From Flavobacteriales bacterium (GTDB lineage Bacteria > Bacteroidota > Bacteroidia > Flavobacteriales_D > Sanyastnellaceae), in NCBI GenBank assembly GCA_016722445.1, contig JADKIZ010000011.1:1-64000 (forward strand): a stretch of 64,000 bases of DNA, read 5' to 3'. The translations under genes and the position numbers were made by a program. Positions 35,085 through 43,283 of this stretch are shown in pieces (the stretch's first letter is position 1; the number at the start of each line of letters is the position of its first letter). The notes under the pieces were generated by a model. That model had not been told where the DNA came from. It saw only the letters and a list, made by a program, of their open reading frames with translations, and ran no database searches.

Positions 35085-38000
35085 TCAATCGTAATTCCTG
35101 AATGAACTGCCAGAGGTCCAATTGAAACTTCTCCGGTTCATTTCAACAAGCTGTTTGAATGCACGATTCATTTCTTCAATTTCATCTTCATCTGCGTCCA
35201 ACACAACAGCCTTGGTTCGCTCTATGAATTTGGGGTAAAATTTATCAGGCTTTGAATCATCGAAAGCAACAATGCTTCCCAGCCATTGTTTGGATTTATT
35301 TTTCCTGTACTTGATGTAGTAAACATCGAAATGATTGCCGCGAATGGTTTGTGATGAACGTTGAATGACCTGAATGGAATCGAGACCGGGATTTCTTCGG
35401 TCGTTTTGGTCAAATTTATTTTTCATATAAAGCAACAACAACGTCTCTCTGTTCTGATAGTTGGTTGGAATTTTCTGCGACATATCATGGTCTTCCAACA
35501 ATTTGCACATCTTTAAGATGTGCTTATCTGATGCAAATATTTTCTTGAGTGTACTGTCGGCCAAAGGAACTTTATTTTGTAAATCGAATTCAACGAGATC
35601 AACCAGAAGTTCTTGTCTTTTGCTGCGATATGCTTTCGCAAAAAAGGCGGTCACTTCTTTTTCGTCTCTGAAGGGTTGTAAAAGTTTACACAACGTGATC
35701 AAATTGTCCGTGTCAAAAGAATACGAGTCATCTCCTTTGGCGTTGAGTTTTTTGAGTTCATTGCGAGCCTCCAACAATATCATGTCGAGATCGTGTTTAT
35801 AGATGTTCGGCTCAATGAGATTACTGTCAACGAGTGCCGCTGTTAACTCATATACCGGATATTGATAATCGTCCAGTGATAGTAATTGTAAGTATTCTGA
35901 AATGGTTTTTTGCACCAGTTCCAGCGAATCTTCCCAATAGGAAAAACCTACCGGATTGCTTCGGCTATTCAGAGGCGGTTCATCTAAGATAAGTTTTCGA
36001 AAGGTCTGCTCTGAAGCTTTTGTTTGCATCATGGCGAGGGTACGTAACAAGTCGGCCTGATAAGTGATGCTGTCGCTATTTGCATAAAATCTTTTGACGA
36101 GATAATCCAAATTGACATCACTTGTATCTGCCGAAAGTCCTGACGTCAGTTTGCGCATCACCCTTTCGCGCGCTTCCTTTTTTTCGATGACTGGCATGTT
36201 GTCGAGAATCGATCTGATTTTAGGTGCGCATTCCGCTGCAAAATCCATTTCAGCGATAATATTGATGGCATCTGATCGTGTGGTGCTGTCTTCACTCAAT
36301 AGTGTTTCCAAAAAGGCATTGTCGCGGTTTTCAAAGTGATCTATAGAAAACGTCGTATCGGTCGGTGTAAACGAATTATAAAATTTGGTGACAAAATCGG
36401 ATGGTCCGGTCACAGAGTCATATGATGTGGTGATAGTATAAAATGATTTGTTGTGCAACATCAACAAATCCTTGCGGTGTCTTGAACACAATGTGTCAGA
36501 CCAAATGAGCTCTGCTTTGCATCCACTTGCATCCCAACGGATATTTTTTTTCTCGAGATTCATTTCTGAATCATTGATTAAATCAATGCGCGCATCAATG
36601 AAACCGGTTTTGTTTTCACCATCAGAAAATTTGTGGAAACGTTGAAATTTTACCTTGATTAGATCTGTTTCTCCCGGAACTGAAAATGTGGCCTCTTCAG
36701 ATTTGCCTTCGAAACTACTGCGGTCGTCTTCACCTGTATAGGACTGCCAATTATAAAAATCCATGGACTCGGTACTTTCTTTTTCAAAAGGTAGTTCACT
36801 GGTGAAAAATAAAGTGGTGTCACTGTATGGGTGAAAGTGATCGTGTTTGCCAGGTTGAATCATAAAGGATTCAAAAAAGGCAGTGGATTGAAGGTCGTCG
36901 GCATGAAAGGACACCAACGCGTAATAATCCAAATTGTGAAGAATAACTCGTGCTTTGAGTTGTGTTCCGTTGTTAAGGTTGCCGGTAATCTCACGGGCCG
37001 GAAGTCCATTGTGTTGCAGCGTTTTTTCCGATGTTTCTTTTACACCCATGTCTTCACACCATGCATCTTTGAGCCTGCCTGTTTCATATTCACTTTCATC
37101 CATAAAACCCGGATCTTCCGCAGTATGTCTCATGATCAGATAAGTGCTATTGCTCGTTTTATCTCGGCTGATCAAATCGAAATCGGTGGCCGCATAGGGT
37201 TGTGCAATGGGAGGATAGTATGTGATTTCACCTGGAATCAAACACTTCAATGTGCGATCGGGCGAGTTCCATTTTTTGATGCTTTGATCGGAAGCGTAGT
37301 TGGTCTTGATGGAATTGAAAAATTCATTGCCGTATCCATTCTTAATGCGCTCACCGGTTGCTGTAAGTTTGAAAATGAGAACTTCTTCTTGAGCAAAGAG
37401 AATGATTCTGCGTTGGTAATTTCCTCTCCTTGTTTTATTCAAAATATCCAAACCTTCAATACCGTCGATGGTTATTTTCTTTTGTGAAATGATATCACCT
37501 GGAATGGCTTCATAGAGGACACTGTCCAATGTTTGGCGCAATACGGATGTTTCAATTCCGGAAATTCCTGAATAGGTCTTGATGCGATCAACCATGAAAC
37601 TGCCGCCGTTGGCTACGTCCAGTGTAATCCAAGAGGCTATGCCATTGCTTTCACCTAAATAATAAAGTTTAGAGGGTGTGGAAAAGGTGATCTGTCCGTC
37701 GCCGGGAATATGTTTCTGGTAATCCCTGTGGAGTGTGGTGGATTCAATTTTTGTCCTGCGTCTGGTATTTCTTTCACCTTTGTCGTATGGTTCAACACGA
37801 TAACCTTTTGCGCGGAGCATTTCGATGATGCCTTCTTGCCCGGGCAAATGTGCACAACCCATTCCTGCCAACATAGCAGATCCACTTTTCAGAACACTAT
37901 CAATGGTCTGAATAAAAACTTTGTTTCTTTCAATGAGGATATATTTCTGAAAGGCTTCTGATGTGCTGATTTGATTCAAAGAATCCAATAAATCGAGGTC

Positions 38001-38696
38001 TTCTCTTCTATATGCAGGCTCAAATTGTTCCTGGAGTTTGCTCATTTCTACAATATCCTGATCGTCGTACTCTTTTTGATTCAGCTCAGAATATTGTGCT
38101 TTCTGGGAAAGTTTGATGTATTGATCCGATTGCGCATACGTCTCTAAGCCGATGGTTTTTTTGCCCATCTTTTTTCCGGTTTGATAGATATGCATATCCA
38201 ACCACGTGTCTTCTTCGAAATCTGCACCAGAACCTGCTGTTTCATATCGAAACATAAGATAGTTTAGAATCGCAGGATCATTGCGCAATGACTCGGTCAT
38301 TTTTTCGCGAATGTTTAGATCAAGTTTGAATTTGCCGGTAAGCAAAGGCACATCGCTGTTTTTATCATAACCAAAACCTTCTTCTTCATACCAGACACTT
38401 CCTCTTGAAGAATACCAACCAGAATTTTCCATTTTGAAAATGGCGTCCAACCAAGCTTCTGGTTCCAATTCGAGGGCTACGACATCAACAGATTCAATAG
38501 CATCATAAAATTGGTCGCCTAAATGGAAAACGAGTTTACCGCTGATGTGCATGGTACCATATAAAAAGGAGGGTTTTGAGAGTCCATTGCCCGATATTTC
38601 CCACATCAGACTTTGGTATTTACCCTGGGCCAGCGCAAAATGGGACAGGAAAAGTGCAAAAATTGTGGTAAAAAGTCGTCTCTGAAAAATGGTCAT
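35085..38696 (-). CDS. TraB/GumN-domain protein with long C-terminal extension, secreted
   Basis: 1203 residues. Signal peptide (FTTIFALFLSHFALAQ), then a TraB/GumN domain over residues ~22-300: SLMWEISGNGLSKPSFLYGTMH, VVALELEP, MLAGMGCAHLPGQEGIIEML near the end with the conserved GxxHLPG-type motif and the early GTxH. TraB-like proteins are proposed metalloproteases. GumN-type proteins are about 300 residues, so the remaining 900 residues are unusual: a repeated beta region (residues ~310-780) and a helical, HEAT-like region to the end. It is divergent from the TPR gene at 38876 and may be cotranscribed with recF downstream. Confidence 0.8.
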   Translation of the reverse strand: MTIFQRRLFTTIFALFLSHFALAQGKYQSLMWEISGNGLSKPSFLYGTMHISGKLVFHLGDQFYDAIESVDVVALELEPEAWLDAIFKMENSGWYSSRGSVWYEEEGFGYDKNSDVPLLTGKFKLDLNIREKMTESLRNDPAILNYLMFRYETAGSGADFEEDTWLDMHIYQTGKKMGKKTIGLETYAQSDQYIKLSQKAQYSELNQKEYDDQDIVEMSKLQEQFEPAYRREDLDLLDSLNQISTSEAFQKYILIERNKVFIQTIDSVLKSGSAMLAGMGCAHLPGQEGIIEMLRAKGYRVEPYDKGERNTRRRTKIESTTLHRDYQKHIPGDGQITFSTPSKLYYLGESNGIASWITLDVANGGSFMVDRIKTYSGISGIETSVLRQTLDSVLYEAIPGDIISQKKITIDGIEGLDILNKTRRGNYQRRIILFAQEEVLIFKLTATGERIKNGYGNEFFNSIKTNYASDQSIKKWNSPDRTLKCLIPGEITYYPPIAQPYAATDFDLISRDKTSNSTYLIMRHTAEDPGFMDESEYETGRLKDAWCEDMGVKETSEKTLQHNGLPAREITGNLNNGTQLKARVILHNLDYYALVSFHADDLQSTAFFESFMIQPGKHDHFHPYSDTTLFFTSELPFEKESTESMDFYNWQSYTGEDDRSSFEGKSEEATFSVPGETDLIKVKFQRFHKFSDGENKTGFIDARIDLINDSEMNLEKKNIRWDASGCKAELIWSDTLCSRHRKDLLMLHNKSFYTITTSYDSVTGPSDFVTKFYNSFTPTDTTFSIDHFENRDNAFLETLLSEDSTTRSDAINIIAEMDFAAECAPKIRSILDNMPVIEKKEARERVMRKLTSGLSADTSDVNLDYLVKRFYANSDSITYQADLLRTLAMMQTKASEQTFRKLILDEPPLNSRSNPVGFSYWEDSLELVQKTISEYLQLLSLDDYQYPVYELTAALVDSNLIEPNIYKHDLDMILLEARNELKKLNAKGDDSYSFDTDNLITLCKLLQPFRDEKEVTAFFAKAYRSKRQELLVDLVEFDLQNKVPLADSTLKKIFASDKHILKMCKLLEDHDMSQKIPTNYQNRETLLLLYMKNKFDQNDRRNPGLDSIQVIQRSSQTIRGNHFDVYYIKYRKNKSKQWLGSIVAFDDSKPDKFYPKFIERTKAVVLDADEDEIEEMNRAFKQLVEMNRRSFNWTSGSSFRNYD

Positions 38697-38821
38697 AAGC
38701 TGCTCCTGAAATGATTGTTGATGGGCTATTTGCAGGATAATTCCGGCAAAGTTAGAGGTATTACGCGTTGTTAGCGGTTAATCCGCTTTCATCCACCCGA
38801 ATAGGATGTGAACGAAGGGTA

Positions 38822-38851
38822 TTGGATTATCGTCTAAGTTGCCTATTTTTG
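38822..38851 (+). promoter_or_regulatory. Bacteroidota-type promoter for the TPR membrane gene
   Basis: TTG (38822-38824), 19 bases, TATTTTTG (38844-38851): full match to the TTG/TAnnTTTG model. The start codon is 24 bases downstream. A minus-strand TAACTTTG at 38747-38754 may serve the divergent TraB/GumN gene, though without a clear -33. Confidence 0.65.
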
Positions 38852-38875
38852 CGGCCGCCAAAATTTTAAGTATAC

Positions 38876-39577
38876 ATGTCAAAAGATACCCCAAAGAAAG
38901 CCGAATCCATAGTGGACGTTCAGCAGGTTTATACCAAAACAGAAATGTTTCTGGAAAATAACCGCAAAGGCATCAGCATCGTACTTGGTGCGCTGGTCCT
39001 GATTTTCGGCGGTTTTTTCGCTTATCAGTATCTCTACAAAAACCCGAAAGAAGCGGAAGCAAGCAATGCTGCCATTCGTGCCGACCTATGGGCGGAAATG
39101 GATTCCCTCGAATGGGCTGTGAAGGGTAAAGACGAATTCGAAGGTTTCGAAGCATTGGCTGAGAAATACGGCTCGACTAAAGTGGGTCAAAGAGCGCACT
39201 TTTGGTGTGGTGTTTACTACAGAGATAAAGCGGCTGACTATGCAACTGCGCTTGAACACTTCAAACAAGCAGATTTCGAAGATGAAGCTATAGGCGTTGA
39301 AGCCATTGGTTGTGTGGGTGATATGTATGTGATGACCGATAACCTTGAAGAAGGTGCTAAATGGTTGGAAAAAGCTACACATCGCGCCAATCGCAGTGCA
39401 AGCCGCGATTTTACTGGACCAATTTATGGTCTGAAAGCTGCGAAAGTTTACATGGAGCTGGGCAAAAACGATAAGGCTATTTCGCTTCTTCAGTACATCG
39501 TAGATAATTTCGATAAAAAATCGCAGGAATACGGCGAGTCTGAAAAGCTTCTCGCTTACCTCAACGCGATGGAATAA
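38876..39577 (+). CDS. membrane-anchored TPR protein (YfgM-like)
   Basis: 233 residues. A charged cytoplasmic N-terminus (MSKDTPKKAESIVDVQQVYTK) leads into one membrane helix (GISIVLGALVLIFGGFFAYQYL), followed by a periplasmic TPR region (KVGQRAHFWCGVYYRDKAADY, KWLEKATHRANRS, DKAISLLQYIVDNFD). The plan resembles YfgM, a periplasmic chaperone linked to the Sec translocon. It is followed by ribH after 29 bases, with a hairpin over its stop codon. Confidence 0.75.
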   Translation: MSKDTPKKAESIVDVQQVYTKTEMFLENNRKGISIVLGALVLIFGGFFAYQYLYKNPKEAEASNAAIRADLWAEMDSLEWAVKGKDEFEGFEALAEKYGSTKVGQRAHFWCGVYYRDKAADYATALEHFKQADFEDEAIGVEAIGCVGDMYVMTDNLEEGAKWLEKATHRANRSASRDFTGPIYGLKAAKVYMELGKNDKAISLLQYIVDNFDKKSQEYGESEKLLAYLNAME

Positions 39578-39594
39578 TTCAGCCCTGCTGAATT
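39576..39594 (+). promoter_or_regulatory. hairpin spanning the stop codon before ribH
   Basis: AATTCAGC, three bases, GCTGAATT: a perfect 8-bp stem that includes the last bases of the TPR gene stop (39575-39577) and ends 12 bases before the ribH ATG. It has no T-run, so translational or RNA-processing control is more likely than termination. Confidence 0.35.
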
Positions 39595-39606
39595 CGACAA
39601 GCAAAT

Positions 39607-40101
39607 ATGTCTACAAAAAATTTATCTTATTTCGATAAGACTGACATTCCCGATGCAAAGCACATGCGCATCGGGATTGTTGTTTCTGAATGGAACGCTG
39701 AAATCACGGATAATCTGCTAAAGGGTTGTCTCGAGACTTTGAGTGAATGTGGTGCAACGCTCGATAACCTTCAGATCGTTCACGTTCCCGGAAGTTTTGA
39801 ATTGCCCTCAGCCGCACAATTCCTCATGGAGCATACCCGTGTGGAAGGTGTAATTTGCCTCGGATGCGTGATTCGAGGTGAAACTCCCCATTTCGATTTT
39901 ATATGTCAGGCGTGCGCCGATGGGGTGAACAATGTCGCCATCAAATATGTGAAACCAGTCATTTTTGGAGTACTCACAGACAATACCATTGATCAATCCA
40001 GAGCCAGAAGTGGCGGATCTTTGGGTAATAAAGGTATTGAAGCGGCCATAACCGCCATCAAAATGATCGCCCTTCAAAAGGAATTACGCGACAATTGGTG
40101 A
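39607..40101 (+). CDS. ribH: 6,7-dimethyl-8-ribityllumazine synthase
   Basis: 164 residues. RIGIVVSEWNAEITDNLLKGC, HVPGSFELPSAAQFL, GCVIRGETPHFDFICQA with the catalytic His, and FGVLTDNTIDQSRARSG are diagnostic of lumazine synthase, the penultimate enzyme of riboflavin synthesis, which forms icosahedral or pentameric assemblies. The other rib genes are not adjacent, so ribH stands apart, coupled to the TPR gene. No FMN riboswitch is visible upstream. Confidence 0.96.
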   Translation: MSTKNLSYFDKTDIPDAKHMRIGIVVSEWNAEITDNLLKGCLETLSECGATLDNLQIVHVPGSFELPSAAQFLMEHTRVEGVICLGCVIRGETPHFDFICQACADGVNNVAIKYVKPVIFGVLTDNTIDQSRARSGGSLGNKGIEAAITAIKMIALQKELRDNW

Positions 40102-40110
40102 TTTTCGGGA

Positions 40111-41121
40111 TTAGTTTCCCAATGACTGCTGCCAGCGCCAGGCATCGTCTAAGGCTTGCTCAAGACTAAGTTCTGTTTTCCATCCCAACATCTGATTCGA
40201 TTTGGCCACATCTGCCCAAACTTTTTCTACATCGCCCGTCCTTCTTGGGCCTATGGAATAAGGAAGTTTTTTACCTGAAACTTTTTCAAACGCATTTACA
40301 ACTTCCAAAACGGTGTTGCCTAACCCTTGCCCGAGATTAAAAATCTCACACAACCCTTCCTGATTTGCCAACCACTCCAGCGATTTGACATGTGCTTTCG
40401 CCAAATCTGTGACATGAATGAAATCACGTATACATGTGCCATCGATGGTATCATAATCATTGCCATGGATGGTGAGTTTCTCGCGAAGCCCGGCTCCGGT
40501 TTGTGTGATATATGGAACCAGATTGCCCGGAATTCCAAATGGCAATTCTCCAATTTTTCCGCTGTGATGCGCCCCAATCGGATTGAAATACCTCAACAGT
40601 ACTGCCCGGAATTTTGGATCGGATATGCAGTGATCCGTTATGATGCGCTCGCAAACCTGCTTGCTGTAACCGTAGGGCGATGTCGCTTCTTTCTGCAAAG
40701 TTTTTTCCGTTACCGGCAACTCATCGGGTTGTCCATAAACGGTGCAACTACTGCTGAAGACCAGATCCCGGACAGAATACTTTGTCATGAGTTCGAGCAG
40801 CAGTAAAAGCGAATCAAGATTATTGCGATAATATTTTAATGGTTGCTCAACGGATTCGCCTACTGCTTTAAACGCTGCAAAATGAATGACAGCATCAGGT
40901 TTCTCCGTGATGAATATTTTTTCCATCACAGCTCGATCGGTGCAGTCTTCGCGATACAAAACGGGCAATTTTCCTAGAATAGATTGCAACCCATCCAGGA
41001 TTCTTTCATCTGTGTTGGAAAAATTATCTACGATCACCGGAGTAAATCCGGCTTGGGTGAGTTCGGTGACAGTATGTGAGCCAATGAATCCGGCTCCACC
41101 TGTGACAAGGATTTTGCGCAT
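40111..41121 (-). CDS. galE: UDP-glucose 4-epimerase
   Basis: 336 residues from the ATG at 41121; the frame extends to 41139 (MYFRRK) but MRKILVTGGAGFIGSHT is the natural start. NAD-binding GGAGFIG, DRAVMEKIF, the SSSCTVYG Ser/Thr with YSKQ catalytic Tyr-Lys (SPYGYSKQVCE) and the RYFNPIGAHHSGKIGE block mark GalE, which interconverts UDP-glucose and UDP-galactose for cell-surface sugars. Convergent with ribH, 10 bases apart. Confidence 0.92.
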   Translation of the reverse strand: MRKILVTGGAGFIGSHTVTELTQAGFTPVIVDNFSNTDERILDGLQSILGKLPVLYREDCTDRAVMEKIFITEKPDAVIHFAAFKAVGESVEQPLKYYRNNLDSLLLLLELMTKYSVRDLVFSSSCTVYGQPDELPVTEKTLQKEATSPYGYSKQVCERIITDHCISDPKFRAVLLRYFNPIGAHHSGKIGELPFGIPGNLVPYITQTGAGLREKLTIHGNDYDTIDGTCIRDFIHVTDLAKAHVKSLEWLANQEGLCEIFNLGQGLGNTVLEVVNAFEKVSGKKLPYSIGPRRTGDVEKVWADVAKSNQMLGWKTELSLEQALDDAWRWQQSLGN

Positions 41122-41288
41122 CTTGCGACGAAAATACATTGATGCGTCTATTATCTAATGGTTCATATCAAAAATCAGTAAATGGCGGAGAACCAGAACC
41201 TTGAAAAAAACTTCGATTTTTTTTAACGAAAAGTGTAACCTCAATGGAACTGTAGAGGTACAAGACCATAACCTAACTGAAAAACAAA

Positions 41289-41663
41289 ATGGAAATCCAA
41301 ACCTCGACCGTTCGGTACGACTTGTCGTACCTGAACCAAGTTTTCCAGGGGAATCGAGAGATGATCAACAACATCATCAACCTCTTCCTCCAACAAGTCC
41401 CCGAGTACATTCGTGAAATGGAAGAATGTGTTCGTAAAAACGAACCGCTCAGTCTTCACCCACTGGCTCATAAAGCAAAAAGCTCAGTTTCCATGCTTGG
41501 TATTAAAGACATGGAAAATGACATCCTGCAAATCGAACAGGACAGCAAACACCTGCGCAACCTTGAGGGTTTGCCACTGCTGGTCTCCAGAGTTCGGGAA
41601 AATTGCCAGATTGTTTACGATCAATTAAAAGAAGCTTTGGAAAGACCTTACGTACGCGAGTAA
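41289..41663 (+). CDS. histidine phosphotransfer (Hpt) domain protein
   Basis: 124 residues, all helical. The phosphoacceptor motif LHPLAHKAKSSVSMLG (about residues 56-71; the acceptor should be the His before KAKSS) matches Hpt domains, which shuttle phosphate between hybrid sensor kinases and response regulators. No kinase or regulator is adjacent, so it is an orphan relay. The region upstream contains the divergent galE promoter area. Confidence 0.85.
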   Translation: MEIQTSTVRYDLSYLNQVFQGNREMINNIINLFLQQVPEYIREMEECVRKNEPLSLHPLAHKAKSSVSMLGIKDMENDILQIEQDSKHLRNLEGLPLLVSRVRENCQIVYDQLKEALERPYVRE

Positions 41664-41988
41664 GCTGTATTGGTCTCCACACTTTGATGTTCTGCACTTC
41701 GAAAAGCAGCGCGTGAACTAAACACGTTCTGAATTTTCAAAGCAGCACAGCTGGGATAGTTCTATCTATTCGGTTGTGTGTTGATCGGATCAAATCGGGA
41801 ATGTAAAATACCCAAAAAAATGAATTGATTATACATCGAAATGTATGTCGCTAACCGCGCCCTGATGCGCGATGCAGTGAACTGTCGCCCACTTCTTATC
41901 AAGAGTGTTGGAGCGGTATGGGGAAGGTGTGTTGAAGTTGAATAAAGAAATGAAAGAGGAGTGATGTTGAATCACTCACTAAACAAGT
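41664..41988. other. spacer between the Hpt gene and the repeat array
   Basis: No coding frame of note and no strong terminator after the Hpt gene. The last ~50 bases (from about 41940) resemble the tail of an array unit (GAATAAAGAAATGAAAGAGG), probably a degraded half unit. Confidence 0.4.
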
Positions 41989-43135
41989 ATAGGGTGGAGG
42001 GCCGCCCGGGAAGGTGTGCAAACATTGGAGCGGGCGGTTTTCTTTTTATTGAGAAAGTGAATCAGAAACAGAATGAAAATGAGGAAATGAAAGTGGGCGG
42101 TGATGAATCGCAAACTGAATAAGATAGGGTGGAGGGCCGCCCGGGAAGGTGTGCAAACATCAGAGCGGGCGGTTTTTCTTTTTTTGAGAAAGAGATAGAA
42201 GCAGAATGAGAAACAGAATGAGAATGAGGAAATGAAAGTGGGCGGTGATGAATCGCAAACTGAATAAGATAGGGTGGAGGGCCGCCCGGGAAGGTGTGCA
42301 AACATCAGAGCGGGTGGTTTTTCTTTTTTTGAGAAAGAGATAGAAGCAGAATGAGAAACAGAATGAAAATGAGGAAATGAAGGTGGGCGATGGTGAATCG
42401 CACATTGAATAAATATAGGGTGGAGGGCCGCCCGGGAAGGTGTGCAAACATCAGAGCGGGCGGTTTTTCTTTTTATTGAGAAAGAGATAGATGCAGAATG
42501 AGAAACAGAATGAAAATGAGGAAATGAAGGTGGGCGGTGATGAATCGCAAACTGAATAATATAGGGTGGAGGGCCGCCCGGGAAGGTGTGCAAACATCAG
42601 AGCGGGCGGTTTTTCTTTATTGAGAAAGAGATAGAAGCAGAATGAGAAACAGAATGATCATGACGAAATGAAAGTGGGCGGTGATGAATCGCAAACTGAA
42701 TAATATAGGGTGGAGGGCCGCCCGGGAAGATGTGTAAACATTGGAGCGGGCGGTTTTTCTTTTTTTTTGAGAAAGAGAGACTAGAATCAGAATGAGAAAC
42801 AGAATGAGAATGAGGAAATGAAAGTGGCGGTGATGAATCGCAAACTGAATAAAGATAGGGTGGAGGGCCGCCCGGGAAAATGTGTAAACATTGGAGCGGG
42901 CGGTTTTTCTTTTTATTGAGAAAGAGAGACTAGAATCAGAATGAGAAACAGAATGAGAATGAGGAAATGAAAGTGGCGGTGATGAATCGCACACTAAAAA
43001 AGATAGGGTGGAGGGCCGCTTGGGAAAATGTGTAAACATTGGAACAGGCGGTTTTTCTTTTTAGAGAGAATGAGATTAGAATCAGAATGAGAAACAGGAT
43101 GAGAAGGAGGAAATGATGTGTAGTGATTAGTTAGG
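41989..43135. repeat. tandem array of eight ~146-bp units, each with a structured terminator-like hairpin
   Basis: Units start (ATAGGGTGGAGGGCCGC) at 41989, 42124, 42269, 42415, 42561, 42705, 42855 and 43003, with periods 135, 145, 146, 146, 144, 150 and 148. In unit 2, CCGCCCG (42137-42143) pairs with CGGGCGG (42166-42172), followed by a T-rich run; an inner stem GGTGT/ACATC lies within the loop. Pairing is kept by matching changes: inner stem GGTGT/ACATC in units 2-5, GATGT/ACATT in unit 6, AATGT/ACATT in 7 and 8; outer stem CCGCCCG/CGGGTGG in unit 3 and CCGCTTG/CAGGCGG in unit 8. Periods are not multiples of three, so the minus-strand frames here are not genes. Confidence 0.9.
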
Positions 43136-43153
43136 AGGGCACACACCGGGTGA

Positions 43154-43161
43154 AGTTTGTA
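43154..43161. repeat. left target-site duplication of the IS element
   Basis: AGTTTGTA, repeated exactly at 44514-44521. Eight bases is the usual duplication size for the IS256 family. Confidence 0.8.
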
Positions 43162-43190
43162 GGTAGTCTCTCATTAAGTGTGTAACTAGG

Positions 43191-43260
43191 AAAAGTTGTT
43201 CTGAAAATTTTTTGACCCCCTCCGGGGATTGGTCAAAAAAAATTTTCGGAAACAACTTTT
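43191..43260. promoter_or_regulatory. long inverted repeat upstream of the transposase
   Basis: Arms of about 27-30 bases (43191-43217 and 43231-43260), from AAAAGTTGTT..GAAAATTTTTTGACC to its near complement, around a GC-rich centre. Such hairpins at IS ends are known to stop read-through transcription or hide the transposase ribosome site; the transposase ATG is 24 bases downstream. Confidence 0.6.
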
Positions 43261-43283
43261 CGATTAGCTTAACACTTTAAAAA

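Noticed and set aside
41979..43039. Several long minus-strand frames in the repeat array (204, 140, 95 residues, rich in His, Pro and Ser)
   Set aside because: The repeat period is not a multiple of three, so the frames shift between units and the products are low-complexity readings of the repeat, not conserved proteins.
41989..43135. CRISPR array
   Set aside because: Units are ~146 bp and similar throughout, with no alternation of short identical repeats and unique spacers and no cas genes nearby.
41989..43135. Integron cassette array (attC sites)
   Set aside because: No open reading frames between repeats, no integrase, and the core lacks the attC GTT/AAC boxes.
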